Part shown: positions 17,779 through 26,433 of the stretch, piece after piece
How positions within the stretch are numbered: position 1 is the first letter of the stretch
Layout of the letters: each line of letters starts with the position of its first letter
Assembly (NCBI GenBank): GCA_964369315.1
Contig: CAYJEJ010000001.1
Location: 1-64,000, forward strand
DNA from: CAYJEJ01 sp964369315
Lineage (GTDB): Bacteria > Pseudomonadota > Alphaproteobacteria > UBA3830 > JAIRWN01
Direction of reading: 5' to 3'
Length of the DNA: 64,000 bases
Position numbers and translations under genes: made by a program
The notes under the pieces: generated by a model
What the model was told of the DNA's origin: nothing
The model's input: only the letters and a program-made list of their open reading frames with translations
The model's database searches: none

Positions 17779-19059
17779 TTGAGAAGCGTTTCTGTCATTG
17801 GTCTTGGTTATGTTGGTTTGCCTGTTGCTGTGGCGTTTGGCTTAAGCAGAAAAGTGATTGGTTTTGACGTTAATGAGGCGAGGATAAAATCTCTAATCAA
17901 TGGGATTGATGCCACTGGCGAGGTAGAGCAAGCAGATTTAATCAAATCTAATGTATCCTATACCAGCGATATATCAGACCTAAAACATGCTGATTTTCAT
18001 ATTATTTGCGTCCCTACCCCTGTAGATTCTTCAAATGAGCCGGATTTAACCCCATTATTTTTAGCCTCAGAAACAGTGGGAAAAGCGTTGAAAAAAGGCG
18101 ATATCGTGGTATACGAATCCACTGTTTACCCAGGTGCGACAGAAGAAGAGTGCGTTCCAATCCTAGAGAAAACATCTGGTCTAAAGTTCGGTGAAGATTT
18201 TTCAGTTGGTTATAGCCCTGAACGCATAAACCCAGGGGATAAGAAGCATAAATTTTCTACTATTAAAAAAGTCGTCTCTGGTTCAGACTTAGAAACAGCC
18301 AACATAGTTGAAAGAGAATATGCATCAGTCGTGACAGCAGGAGTGTTTCGTGCGTCTTGCATCAAAGTCGCTGAGGCGGCAAAGGTCATCGAAAACACAC
18401 AAAGAGACATTAATATAGCTTTGATGAACGAGCTTTCGTTAATTTTTGACCGTTTGGGCATTGATACCAATGATGTTTTGGAAGCGGCAGGCACGAAGTG
18501 GAATTTTTTAAAATTCACACCTGGTCTTGTCGGTGGACATTGTATAGGGGTTGACCCATATTACCTCACTCATAAAGCCAAGAGATTGGGGTATAACCCC
18601 GAAGTGATTTTAAGCGGAAGACGTATTAATGACGGGATGGGGCTTTATATTGCTCAAAATATGCTGAAGATTTTGGTGAAAAATAAACTCTTAAAAAACG
18701 ACTTAAAAATAGCCGTGTTGGGTATGACCTTTAAAGAAGATGTGCCTGACCTAAGAAACAGTAAAGTGTATGATATAGTCCAGAATTTACTAAACTTTGG
18801 TCTGAATGTTGTTGTGTCTGACCCATATGCCGATAATGATGAGATGAAACAATATTATGGTATAGAAAACACGCCAATTGCATCGATTAGTGATGTGGAC
18901 GCTGTGATTTTAGCCGTCTCACACGCAGAGTTTGTGAAACAAGGTTGGGATTTGGTTGAAAAATTAATCAATAAAAACCAAAAATGTTTGGTGATGGATA
19001 TAAAATCTGTTCTCGAGCGAAGTAATTGCCCAGATAACGTAATTTTATGGAGGCTTTAG
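17779..19059 (+). CDS. UDP-N-acetylhexosamine 6-dehydrogenase (WbpO/TviB type)
   Basis: 426-residue NAD-dependent nucleotide-sugar dehydrogenase, oxidising C6 of a UDP-HexNAc to the uronic acid for surface polysaccharide. N-terminal Rossmann motif GLGYVG (8-13); the ESTVYPG block at 113-119; the YSPERINPGD block (145-154), which is the usual mark of the WbpO/TviB group; and the catalytic Cys255 in GGHCIGVDPYYL. The start is TTG 17779, supported by GGGGGA at 17767-17772. The next gene is an epimerase that starts six bases after the stop. Whether GlcNAc or GalNAc is used cannot be decided. Confidence 0.86.
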   Translation: MRSVSVIGLGYVGLPVAVAFGLSRKVIGFDVNEARIKSLINGIDATGEVEQADLIKSNVSYTSDISDLKHADFHIICVPTPVDSSNEPDLTPLFLASETVGKALKKGDIVVYESTVYPGATEEECVPILEKTSGLKFGEDFSVGYSPERINPGDKKHKFSTIKKVVSGSDLETANIVEREYASVVTAGVFRASCIKVAEAAKVIENTQRDINIALMNELSLIFDRLGIDTNDVLEAAGTKWNFLKFTPGLVGGHCIGVDPYYLTHKAKRLGYNPEVILSGRRINDGMGLYIAQNMLKILVKNKLLKNDLKIAVLGMTFKEDVPDLRNSKVYDIVQNLLNFGLNVVVSDPYADNDEMKQYYGIENTPIASISDVDAVILAVSHAEFVKQGWDLVEKLINKNQKCLVMDIKSVLERSNCPDNVILWRL

Positions 19060-19064
19060 GTAAA

Positions 19065-20069
19065 ATGAAGGTTCTGGTAACTGGGACGGCAGGTTTTATA
19101 GGGTTTTTTGTTGCAAAAAAGCTTCTAGAACAAGGATGTGACGTTCTTGGGATTGATAATTTTAATGATTATTATGATGTTTCTTTAAAAGAAGCCAGAG
19201 CAAACATTTTAAAGCAAAATCCTCGATTTACTGAATTTAAAATCAATTTAGAAGACAAAGACGCCGTCATGGGCGTGTTTAAGAAACATTGTCCAGAGCT
19301 CGTCATTCACCTCGCGGCACAGGCTGGGGTGCGTTATGGGTTTGAAAACCCGCACACTTACGTTGATTCGAATGTGATGGGTTTTTTGAATGTATTAGAA
19401 GGGTGTCGACACCATAGGGTGAGGCATTTAGTCTATGCATCGACAAGTTCGGTTTATGGGAGTAACGTGAAAAGACCATTTTCTGAACATGACAATGCAG
19501 ACCACCCTTTAAGCATATATTCTGCGACTAAGCGCGCGAATGAGCTGATGGCACATTCATATTCTTATTTGTTTAACATTCCAGTTACAGGACTGAGGTT
19601 TTTTAATGTCTATGGCCCTTGGGGCAGACCAGATTTAGCGTTGTTTTCTTTTACTAAAAACATACTGGCAGGTCAGCCAATAGAAGTTTTTAACCACGGG
19701 AATATGGAGCGAGACTTTACCTATATAGATGACATAGTAATGGGGGTTTTGAAAATTGCATTCGAAACAGAGCCAAAGAAAAATCTTGACGATATCAGTG
19801 ATGCGTCGAACAGCCCTGTTGCCCCGTATAAGATTTATAATATCGGCAACAACAAGCCTGAAAATTTGATGACTTATATCGCTTGCATAGAAAAAGAACT
19901 AGGCATGCCGGCAGAGAAGGTGATGCTCCCCATCCAACCAGGTGAGGTTGAAAAAACTTGGGCGGATGTTAGCGACTTGAAAGACGCCGTTGGCTATCGC
20001 CCTGATACGTCAATAGACTATGGCATTAAACAATTTGTGAAGTGGTACAGAGAATTTTATAGGGTATAA
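19065..20069 (+). CDS. NAD-dependent UDP-sugar 4-epimerase (UDP-glucuronate epimerase-like)
   Basis: 334-residue short-chain dehydrogenase of the extended type. The cofactor loop GTAGFIG is at 7-13 and the catalytic Tyr152-Lys156 pair in YSATK. The NDYYDVSLKEAR segment after the first strand-helix unit is characteristic of the LpsL/UDP-glucuronate 4-epimerase group, and PWGRPDLALFSFTK follows the active site. The start is taken at ATG 19065 rather than an upstream ATG at 19047, because MKVLVTG is the normal N-terminus. With the upstream dehydrogenase it would make an epimerised uronic acid for capsule or O-antigen. Confidence 0.83.
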   Translation: MKVLVTGTAGFIGFFVAKKLLEQGCDVLGIDNFNDYYDVSLKEARANILKQNPRFTEFKINLEDKDAVMGVFKKHCPELVIHLAAQAGVRYGFENPHTYVDSNVMGFLNVLEGCRHHRVRHLVYASTSSVYGSNVKRPFSEHDNADHPLSIYSATKRANELMAHSYSYLFNIPVTGLRFFNVYGPWGRPDLALFSFTKNILAGQPIEVFNHGNMERDFTYIDDIVMGVLKIAFETEPKKNLDDISDASNSPVAPYKIYNIGNNKPENLMTYIACIEKELGMPAEKVMLPIQPGEVEKTWADVSDLKDAVGYRPDTSIDYGIKQFVKWYREFYRV

Positions 20070-20072
20070 ACA

Positions 20073-20912
20073 ATGTCTGATGAGTTAAAAAATTTAGATA
20101 CACATTTCGCTTTTGGCGAAAATTGGGAAAAATATTCAAGATTAATCAATGAAGACCGTATTGAAGAGGCGAAACGTTCTTTAACCGAGCTCTTAGATAT
20201 TGATGGAAAGGAAATGTCTCTCGAAGGGAAAAGCTTTTTAGACATCGGGTGTGGTTCTGGCTTGTTTTCTTTAGCAGCATCAAAGTTGGGTGCGACCGAT
20301 ATCACACTAACTGACATAGACCCGATATCTGTTAAAACCGCACAAGCTGTTTTAAAACGCTTTGATTCAAAGGCTAAAGTAACGTCTGATGTCATTAGTG
20401 TTTTTGACCTGAACCCTGATGCACATGGTCGGTTTGATGTTGTCTATTCTTGGGGAGTGTTGCACCACACGGGCGATATGTATGGCGCCATTAAAAAAGC
20501 GTCCGACATGGTTAAACAAGATGGAGTTTTTATCATAGCTTTATATCAAAAAACCAAGTGTTGCCAAGTTTGGAAACATATTAAACGAGTTTATAAGTCT
20601 TTGCCATCCATACTGCAAAAGTGTGTGCAGGTTCTACAGGTTTTGGGTGTATCCGTTAAGTTATTGTTCAAAGCTACCAACCCATTCAAATATATCAAAG
20701 ATTATAAAAAATCTCGCGGGATGAGTTATTTGCATGATGTCCATGATTGGTTGGGCGGCTATCCTTATGAGTCGATTGCTCTAGAGGAGATGAAAAAATT
20801 TGCAAACGAGATTGGCTTTAAGATACTCAAAACCAGAAACATAGAAAACAGACAGCCAATCGGATTTTTCGGCTCTGGTTGTGGTGAATTTGTTATGGTG
20901 AGAAGCACGTAG
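20073..20912 (+). CDS. class I SAM-dependent methyltransferase
   Basis: 279 residues. Motif I LDIGCGSGLFS (56-66), acidic motif II TDIDP, and post-motif WGVLHHTGDM show a UbiG-like class I methyltransferase. The C-terminal part (about 150-279) is longer and basic, with the DWLGGYPYE block often found in methyltransferases of polysaccharide clusters. It starts three bases after the epimerase stop, so it belongs to the same operon and probably modifies a sugar or lipid-linked intermediate. The substrate is unknown. Confidence 0.78.
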   Translation: MSDELKNLDTHFAFGENWEKYSRLINEDRIEEAKRSLTELLDIDGKEMSLEGKSFLDIGCGSGLFSLAASKLGATDITLTDIDPISVKTAQAVLKRFDSKAKVTSDVISVFDLNPDAHGRFDVVYSWGVLHHTGDMYGAIKKASDMVKQDGVFIIALYQKTKCCQVWKHIKRVYKSLPSILQKCVQVLQVLGVSVKLLFKATNPFKYIKDYKKSRGMSYLHDVHDWLGGYPYESIALEEMKKFANEIGFKILKTRNIENRQPIGFFGSGCGEFVMVRST

Positions 20913-20916
20913 ATAT

Positions 20917-20942
20917 AAAAATGGTTCAGAATATCCATTTTT
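20917..20942 (+). terminator. hairpin after the sugar-nucleotide operon
   Basis: AAAAATGG pairs with CCATTTTT around a 10-base loop, five bases after the methyltransferase stop; the T-run is the 3' arm. It could terminate transcription from the left, and by symmetry from the right. The stem is AT-rich and so weak. Confidence 0.4.
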
Positions 20943-21015
20943 AGTCATGAATAATGAAAATAAATAAAAAAATTGCTTGCAGATTTTAGATTGTTATGTA
21001 GCATACAAGTGTGAT

Positions 21016-21090
21016 GCGGGTGTAGCTCAGGGGTAGAGCACAACCTTGCCAAGGTTGGGGTCGAGGGTTCAAATCCCTTCGCCCGCTCCA
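21016..21090 (+). tRNA. tRNA-Gly (GCC)
   Basis: 75-base cloverleaf with acceptor GCGGGTG/CGCCCGC, GTAGCTCAGGGGTAGAGC D-arm, anticodon stem ACCTT/AAGGT around loop GCC, GGTTCAAATCC T-arm and encoded CCA (21088-21090). It decodes GGC and GGU. Confidence 0.97.
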
Positions 21091-21197
21091 AGATAGTTTT
21101 TTTTGTGTTTATCGCTATCGCCGATTTTTTCTTCAGCCATCTTTAATATCGGTTACTTCAGGATTTATTTGTTTCAAATATCAAGTTCTTGCTTTGA

Positions 21198-22367
21198 TTA
21201 CAAACAGTCGGTTATCTCATTGATTATCGCATCAGTCTTGAGGTAATGCCTGTGGGGGATGATTAAGTGCTCACGCTGTTTTGCAAGGAATTTTTGAGAT
21301 AAGAGCCTGTTCAAGTTATTTGATGTAATAAACTTCCTGAATAGTTCTTCTCCGATGTTTGCCTCGAGAGTGTTTAAGTTCAAACCAAACGAAGTTCTCA
21401 GCCCCATAATTACCATCTCTAATAATATATCTTGTTTTGCTAAGGGTGATTGGTGAAACGCTATCGGACAACTTTTCTGCCATTTATGAATGTTATTAAA
21501 ACGCTTGACCTCAAAAATTTGATTATCCAGCTTGAGCCGACTATGTGCACCAGCTCCAACGCCCAAATATTCATGATAAAACCAATATGCAATATTATGA
21601 CGAGATTGGCAGTTTGTTTTTGCGAAATTTGAAATTTCATAATGGTTGAACCCAGCATTGGAGAGGCTGTCATCGATTATTTTAAATTGTTTAATTGTAT
21701 GGGCTTCGTTTGGCATTTTGAGTTGACCAAGGTTGTGTGCCCGTCCAAAAGGAGTGCCCTTTTCTATTGACAGTTGATACGCAGACACATGGTCGGGATT
21801 TAGATTAATCAATTGATGCAGGTCATTTTTTAAGTCCGCAATGGTTTGATGTGGGGTTGCAAAAATAATGTCAGTATTGATGTTTTGAAAGCCAACTTGT
21901 CGAGCTAGAAAAAACGTCTCTATTGCCTGTTTCATTGTGTGTTGCCGCCCTAAAAATGTCAGCATTTTGTCATTAAAAGACTGTATACCTATCGATAGGC
22001 GATTTATTCCAGCTTGCAGATAATTCAAGAGGAGCCCTTTTGTTATGGTTGCGGGGTTGACCTCTAGCGTAATTTCTATTTTAGGATTGGAAAACGTCCA
22101 ATGGTTTTTTATAAAACTGATGATGTCGAAAATAATTTCTGGTTTAATCAGCGATGGCGTCCCGCCCCCAAAATAGATGCTGCTCACCTTTCTATCATGT
22201 AAACGAGCATGTTCAAATATCAGCTCTTGTATTATGCTTTGATGCCAATTTTCTTGATTGGGGGTTGAACAGGCTATTGAATTGAACGCACAATAATTGC
22301 ACTTACTTAAGCAATATGGCCAATGTAAATAGATAGCTAAGTCGCGTTGGTTGATATTGGTCAACAA
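21198..22367 (-). CDS. hemW: radical SAM heme chaperone HemW
   Basis: 389-residue radical SAM protein; the cluster motif CxxxCxYC is at Cys19, Cys23 and Cys26, followed by Phe28 as in HemW/HemN. The GGGTPSL motif (near 66-72) follows. HemW proteins carry heme to respiratory targets; they were long annotated as oxygen-independent coproporphyrinogen III oxidase. The lack of the extended N-terminus of true HemN and the C-terminal HemN domain favour HemW. Downstream of rph by 14 bases; rdgB, often between them in other alphaproteobacteria, is absent here. Confidence 0.87.
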   Translation of the reverse strand: MLTNINQRDLAIYLHWPYCLSKCNYCAFNSIACSTPNQENWHQSIIQELIFEHARLHDRKVSSIYFGGGTPSLIKPEIIFDIISFIKNHWTFSNPKIEITLEVNPATITKGLLLNYLQAGINRLSIGIQSFNDKMLTFLGRQHTMKQAIETFFLARQVGFQNINTDIIFATPHQTIADLKNDLHQLINLNPDHVSAYQLSIEKGTPFGRAHNLGQLKMPNEAHTIKQFKIIDDSLSNAGFNHYEISNFAKTNCQSRHNIAYWFYHEYLGVGAGAHSRLKLDNQIFEVKRFNNIHKWQKSCPIAFHQSPLAKQDILLEMVIMGLRTSFGLNLNTLEANIGEELFRKFITSNNLNRLLSQKFLAKQREHLIIPHRHYLKTDAIINEITDCL

Positions 22368-22381
22368 TCTTTCGTTAAAAA

Positions 22382-23110
22382 TTAATCTTCAAATAATTCA
22401 GCAAGAGCCAGCACTTGTTTTTGTGCAATTTGTTCAGAAGCCTTGCTTGCAAGGGCTAACAAATTAAACATTTCCTCTTGTGTAAATGACCCGCCTTCTC
22501 CAGTGGCTTGAACCTCGACCAATTTGCCAGAACCAGTGATGACAAAGTTGCCGTCTACATAAGCGTTGCTGTCTTCATTATAGTCTAAATCGACCATTGC
22601 CGAGCCATTGACAATCCCGCATGACACACCGCTGACACTATCAAATATCGGATATTGTTTTAGCATTCGGTTGTTCACAAGCCTGCGACAAGCAATAGCC
22701 ATCGCAACATATCCGCCACAAATGGACGCCGTGCGAGTGCCCCCATCTGCTTGAATAACATCGCAATCAATACGAATTTGACGCTCTCCAAGTTTTTTGC
22801 AGTCAATCACTGCCCGTAAAGACCGTCCAATAAGCCGTTGAATTTCATGTGTTCGACCAGTTAGCTTGCCTTTGGACGCCTCTCTATCAGTGCGGGTATT
22901 AGTAGCACGTGGGAGCATAGAGTATTCTGCAGTAATCCATCCAATGCCTTGATTTCGCAAAAATGGGGGCACCTTTTCCTCAACAGAGGCTGAACATATC
23001 ACCTGAGTATCGCCAAATTTTACTAAACAACTACCCTCTGGGTGTTTAATATAATTTGTAGTAAAAGAAAATTCCCTAAGCTCAGATAAACCTCGACCTT
23101 GGCGTAGCAT
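22382..23110 (-). CDS. rph: ribonuclease PH
   Basis: 242-residue phosphorolytic 3'-5' exoribonuclease that trims tRNA 3' ends. N-terminus MLRQGRG then RGLSELRE, KHPEGSCLVKFGDTQVICSAS, and the RTDREASKGKLTGRTHEIQ and DCDVIQADGGTRTASI blocks are the family hallmarks. ATG 23110 with AAGG upstream gives the normal start; an extra in-frame extension to 23176 reads through the promoter region and is unlikely. It is divergent from hrcA and leads an operon with hemW. Confidence 0.94.
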   Translation of the reverse strand: MLRQGRGLSELREFSFTTNYIKHPEGSCLVKFGDTQVICSASVEEKVPPFLRNQGIGWITAEYSMLPRATNTRTDREASKGKLTGRTHEIQRLIGRSLRAVIDCKKLGERQIRIDCDVIQADGGTRTASICGGYVAMAIACRRLVNNRMLKQYPIFDSVSGVSCGIVNGSAMVDLDYNEDSNAYVDGNFVITGSGKLVEVQATGEGGSFTQEEMFNLLALASKASEQIAQKQVLALAELFED

Positions 23111-23121
23111 ATACTCAACCT

Positions 23122-23153
23122 TTGAATTTTTATATAATCTGCTATATATTATA
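23122..23153. promoter_or_regulatory. divergent promoters of hrcA (+) and rph (-)
   Basis: Plus strand: TTGAAT (23122-23127), 17-base spacer, TATATT (23145-23150), about 34 bases before the hrcA ATG. Minus strand: TATAAT (complement of 23148-23153) with a weaker -35 (GTGACT) 17 bases upstream. The two -10 boxes overlap, so the promoters may interfere. No CIRCE inverted repeat was seen here, so hrcA does not appear to be self-regulated through this site. Confidence 0.5.
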
Positions 23154-23183
23154 GGCATACTTTGTTTTGAAGTCACGGATTAA

Positions 23184-24230
23184 ATGTCCAATTTTTTTGA
23201 TATTAACGTAAGAGCACAAGAAATTTTGAAACATCTCGTGGATGTTTACATCGACACGGGTGAACCTGTTGGTTCGCGAACGCTCGCTCGTTCGATGGGC
23301 ATCTCTCTTTCCCCTGCCACTATTCGGGGGGTGATGTCTGATTTGGAGGATGCTGGTCTACTTTACTCGCCTCACACGTCCGCAGGAAGGGTTCCGACCG
23401 ATAAAGGGTTTCAGATGTTCGTGCAAGCATTACTAGAGGTTGGCGACCTGTCTTTGCAAGAAAAAGATATGATTGAACGCCAAGGAACAATATCTGGCGG
23501 GTCAGTTGGTCAAGCTCTTGAAAAGATTGTGCAAAATCTGGCTGGTCTGACCAAATGTGCTGGTTTGGTGATTGCACCCAAGGGCGAGGCGAAGCTGAAA
23601 CATATCGAATTTGTATATCTTGCTCCTCAGCGAGTGCTCATTGTCATTGTGACTGCAGATGGACTAGTGGAAAACAGGATAATCGAAACCCCAGAGAAAA
23701 TAGACGCATCTATTTTGCAAGAGGCGAGCAATTTTTTAAATCACCTAATCGCTAATAGAACCCTCGATGATATAAGAGAAATTATACAAAGCGAAATTCA
23801 ACTTCAGAAGGCTGAGTTAAACGAGTTGACTTTGCGTGTATTGAAAGAGGGGTTGGCGATAAAATCTCATTTTACAGGTTATGGCGATAATGAGTGTTAT
23901 ATCGTGCGAGGAAGGTCGCATTTGCTAGAAAATGTTCAAAAGGCGAGCGAACTTGACCAAATTCGGCGTTTATTCGAAGCCTTAGATACAAAAGAAATGG
24001 TGCAGCATTTGCTAGATTTGGTCATTCGTGCCGATGGCGTGCAAATATTTATTGGCTCAGAGAACTCTTTATTTAATTTAACGGGGTGTTCGGTTATAAT
24101 GGCACCTTGCGTTGTGCCTGGATCGACGACAATTGGGGCGATTGGCGTTGTGGGACCTTCTAGAATAAATTATGGAAGGATAGTGTCTTTGGTCGATTTT
24201 ACTACTAGAATTATCGAAAAAATGTCTTAA
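23184..24230 (+). CDS. hrcA: heat-inducible transcription repressor HrcA
   Basis: 348 residues. N-terminal winged helix (about 1-90) with SRTLAR, SPATIRGVMSDLEDAGLL and TSAGRVPTDKGF, the standard HrcA signature; the remainder is the GAF-like domain ending VGPSRINYGRIV. HrcA represses chaperone genes by binding CIRCE elements. It precedes grpE by 29 bases, the usual alphaproteobacterial order; dnaK is not in the window. Confidence 0.94.
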   Translation: MSNFFDINVRAQEILKHLVDVYIDTGEPVGSRTLARSMGISLSPATIRGVMSDLEDAGLLYSPHTSAGRVPTDKGFQMFVQALLEVGDLSLQEKDMIERQGTISGGSVGQALEKIVQNLAGLTKCAGLVIAPKGEAKLKHIEFVYLAPQRVLIVIVTADGLVENRIIETPEKIDASILQEASNFLNHLIANRTLDDIREIIQSEIQLQKAELNELTLRVLKEGLAIKSHFTGYGDNECYIVRGRSHLLENVQKASELDQIRRLFEALDTKEMVQHLLDLVIRADGVQIFIGSENSLFNLTGCSVIMAPCVVPGSTTIGAIGVVGPSRINYGRIVSLVDFTTRIIEKMS

Positions 24231-24259
24231 ACACATGAACTTTTGAAAGGATATAAAAT

Positions 24260-24844
24260 ATGAACGACTCAAATATAATTGAAGAAAAAAACGATGATAT
24301 GATAAATGATAATATAGTGGAACAAGATGTCAAATCTGAGCCTGAGCAAGTAAAGGTTGAGGTGGAAGAGCTAATCGCTATCAAGGACGAAGAAATTAAA
24401 CAATTAAAAGATAGCTTGCTCAGAACAATCGCAGAAAATGAAAACTTCCAAAAACGCATGCAGCGAGAAAAAGAGGATTTAACTAAATATACCTTGACGA
24501 AATTCGCAAGGGATTTGTTGCCTGTGTTAGACAATTTTGCTAGGGCAATTGAGGCGACGAATAATTTAATAGAATCTGTTGATGTGGGTATCATTGACGG
24601 CATAAAAATTACTGAAAAAGAGTTGTTATCTGTTTTAGCTAAAAATAGCATCATTCCTATTGAAGCCAAGCAAGGGGACTTGTTTGACCCGATACAACAC
24701 CAAGCAATGCTTGAAGTTGAGTCGGCTGACGTTGAATCTGGCAAGATTGTGAGTATTTTACAGGTTGGGTATATGATTGGGGAGCGGCTCTTAAGACCAA
24801 CTATGGTGAGCGTTGCGAAAAACAATGACGCGTTGGAAAATTAG
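24260..24844 (+). CDS. grpE: nucleotide exchange factor GrpE
   Basis: 194-residue acidic protein: disordered Glu/Asp-rich N-terminus (about 1-40), long coiled coil (about 40-95; ENENFQKRMQREKED), and C-terminal beta-domain with DLFDPIQHQAML and VGYMIGERLLRPTMVSV. It releases ADP from DnaK. An AAAGGAT ribosome-binding site sits a few bases ahead of the ATG. Cotranscribed with hrcA. Confidence 0.94.
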   Translation: MNDSNIIEEKNDDMINDNIVEQDVKSEPEQVKVEVEELIAIKDEEIKQLKDSLLRTIAENENFQKRMQREKEDLTKYTLTKFARDLLPVLDNFARAIEATNNLIESVDVGIIDGIKITEKELLSVLAKNSIIPIEAKQGDLFDPIQHQAMLEVESADVESGKIVSILQVGYMIGERLLRPTMVSVAKNNDALEN

Positions 24845-24847
24845 TTT

Positions 24848-25954
24848 ATGGGCTTAAATTGTGGCATAGTGGGGCTTCCAAACGTTGGTAAATCGACGTT
24901 GTTTAATGCATTAACCCAGACAGCAGCAGCCCAAGCGGCTAATTATCCTTTTTGTACTATTGAGCCGAATGTGGGGCTTGTGTGCGTTCCGGACAAGCGT
25001 TTAGACCTGCTGTCTGATATGGCTAAAACTAGGAAAAAAATTCCCGCCCAGTTGGAAATAGTAGACATCGCAGGGCTTGTTAAGAAGGCGAGTGACGGCG
25101 AGGGGCTTGGAAATCAGTTTTTAGGTCATATTCGCGAGGTGGACGCGATTTTGCATGTCTTGCGGTGTTTTGAGAATGATGACATCACCCACGTTGAAGG
25201 GAGCGTTGACCCGATAAGAGATGCTGGGATAGTGGAAACAGAGCTAATTCTTGCTGATATTGAGAGCCTGCAAAAACGCAAATTAAACCTAGAGAAAAAA
25301 TGTAGGGTAAGCAAAGACGCGGAGCTTTCTCGCACGATTGATTTAATCGACAGGGCTTTGGAAGTCTTACAAAAAGACCTTCCAGCACGTAAGATGGCGT
25401 TAAATGACGCTGATGAAGAAAGCTTATTTAAGGGGCTGCAGCTATTAACCTCAAAACCTGTGATTTTTATATGTAACGTTGGCGAGGATGAGGTTGTCGG
25501 CGGGAACGAATACTCTAAAACCGTTGCGGAGTTCTCCCAACAAAATGACGCCTTGTCAGTGATAATTTCTGCCGCAATTGAGGCAGAGGTTGCCATCCTT
25601 AACACTGAAGAGGAAAAAAGCGAATATATCAAATCTATGGGGCTTGAAGAAGCTGGGCTTTCAAGGATTATTCGTGAGGGGTACCGGTTGCTTGATTTAA
25701 TCACTTTTTTCACGGTGGGTGAGAAAGAGACAAGGGCTTGGACAATAAAAAATGGAGCCAAGGCACCAGAATCAGCTGGCACAATCCACACTGATTTCCA
25801 GCGTGGGTTCATCTGCACCGAAACCATATCATATATGGATTATCTAGAATATGGTGGTGAGCAAGGTGTAAAAGCTGCGGGCAAGATGCGTCTTGAGGGC
25901 AAAGAATATGTTGTGCAAGATGGTGATGTCATGCATTTTCGGTTTAACGTGTGA
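24848..25954 (+). CDS. ychF: redox-regulated ATPase/GTP-binding protein YchF (Obg family)
   Basis: 368 residues. P-loop GLPNVGKST (8-16), the NYPFCTIEPNVG switch region, DIAGLV G3 motif, central coiled coil (about 130-175) and a C-terminal TGS-like domain with ETRAWTIKNG and HTDFQRGFICTE. YchF (OLA1 family) prefers ATP and binds ribosomes. It starts three bases after grpE, so it is probably in the same transcript, which would place it under heat-shock operon control. A long reading frame opposite to it is just a shadow. Confidence 0.93.
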   Translation: MGLNCGIVGLPNVGKSTLFNALTQTAAAQAANYPFCTIEPNVGLVCVPDKRLDLLSDMAKTRKKIPAQLEIVDIAGLVKKASDGEGLGNQFLGHIREVDAILHVLRCFENDDITHVEGSVDPIRDAGIVETELILADIESLQKRKLNLEKKCRVSKDAELSRTIDLIDRALEVLQKDLPARKMALNDADEESLFKGLQLLTSKPVIFICNVGEDEVVGGNEYSKTVAEFSQQNDALSVIISAAIEAEVAILNTEEEKSEYIKSMGLEEAGLSRIIREGYRLLDLITFFTVGEKETRAWTIKNGAKAPESAGTIHTDFQRGFICTETISYMDYLEYGGEQGVKAAGKMRLEGKEYVVQDGDVMHFRFNV

Positions 25955-26033
25955 ACTTGTTGGTTGAAAAACATTGAAGGATGTTTTGTGCTGTGTTAAG
26001 CTCCTGTCTTAAGATTTGTTTTTGGTGTTTTTT

Positions 26034-26372
26034 ATGAAATTTTTGCTAGCATTTCATTTTTTGGTAACCTTGGCTTTGGTTGGCGTTATCTTAATTCAAA
26101 AAAGTGGTGATAGTGCACTGGGTATTGGCGGGAATACAGGCGGGCTTTTAACCCCGAGGGGGCAGGCAAACTTGTTGACCAAAATTACAGGTGGATTGGC
26201 GATTCTATTTTTTGTTAACTGCATTGTTATGGCGACGATTTCAAAACCATCTGGTAAAAGCACCTCAATTATCGATAAAGCTGCCCAAGAGCAGGTCATC
26301 GATGTCCCGTCTAAAGGCGGGGATGCCAGCCCTTCAACAAAACAAGTGAATAATCCCCAAGTCCCTCAATAG
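26034..26372 (+). CDS. secG: preprotein translocase subunit SecG
   Basis: 112-residue protein with two membrane segments (about 1-20 and 52-72), separated by the Gly-rich GNTGGLLTPRGQANLLTK loop found in SecG. The C-terminal tail is polar and long, as in many alphaproteobacterial SecG proteins. The ATG at 26034 is preferred over a TTG at 26016, but neither has a strong ribosome-binding site. It stimulates SecYEG-SecA protein export. Confidence 0.85.
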   Translation: MKFLLAFHFLVTLALVGVILIQKSGDSALGIGGNTGGLLTPRGQANLLTKITGGLAILFFVNCIVMATISKPSGKSTSIIDKAAQEQVIDVPSKGGDASPSTKQVNNPQVPQ

Positions 26373-26433
26373 GGCGGGGATAAACATTAGAATGCTTTCT
26401 GATTTTTGAAATAAGGACTGGTGACATTTATCC

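Noticed and set aside
23111..23183. A CIRCE operator expected near hrcA
   Set aside because: The nine-base inverted repeat TTAGCACTC/GAGTGCTAA is absent; only ordinary promoter elements are seen.
24211..24825. A 204-codon frame opposite grpE
   Set aside because: Low-complexity Ser/Ile-rich translation of the complement of a conserved gene; no ribosome-binding site.
25126..25827. A 233-codon frame opposite ychF
   Set aside because: It is Ser-rich and lies wholly within the conserved ychF coding sequence; typical antisense shadow.
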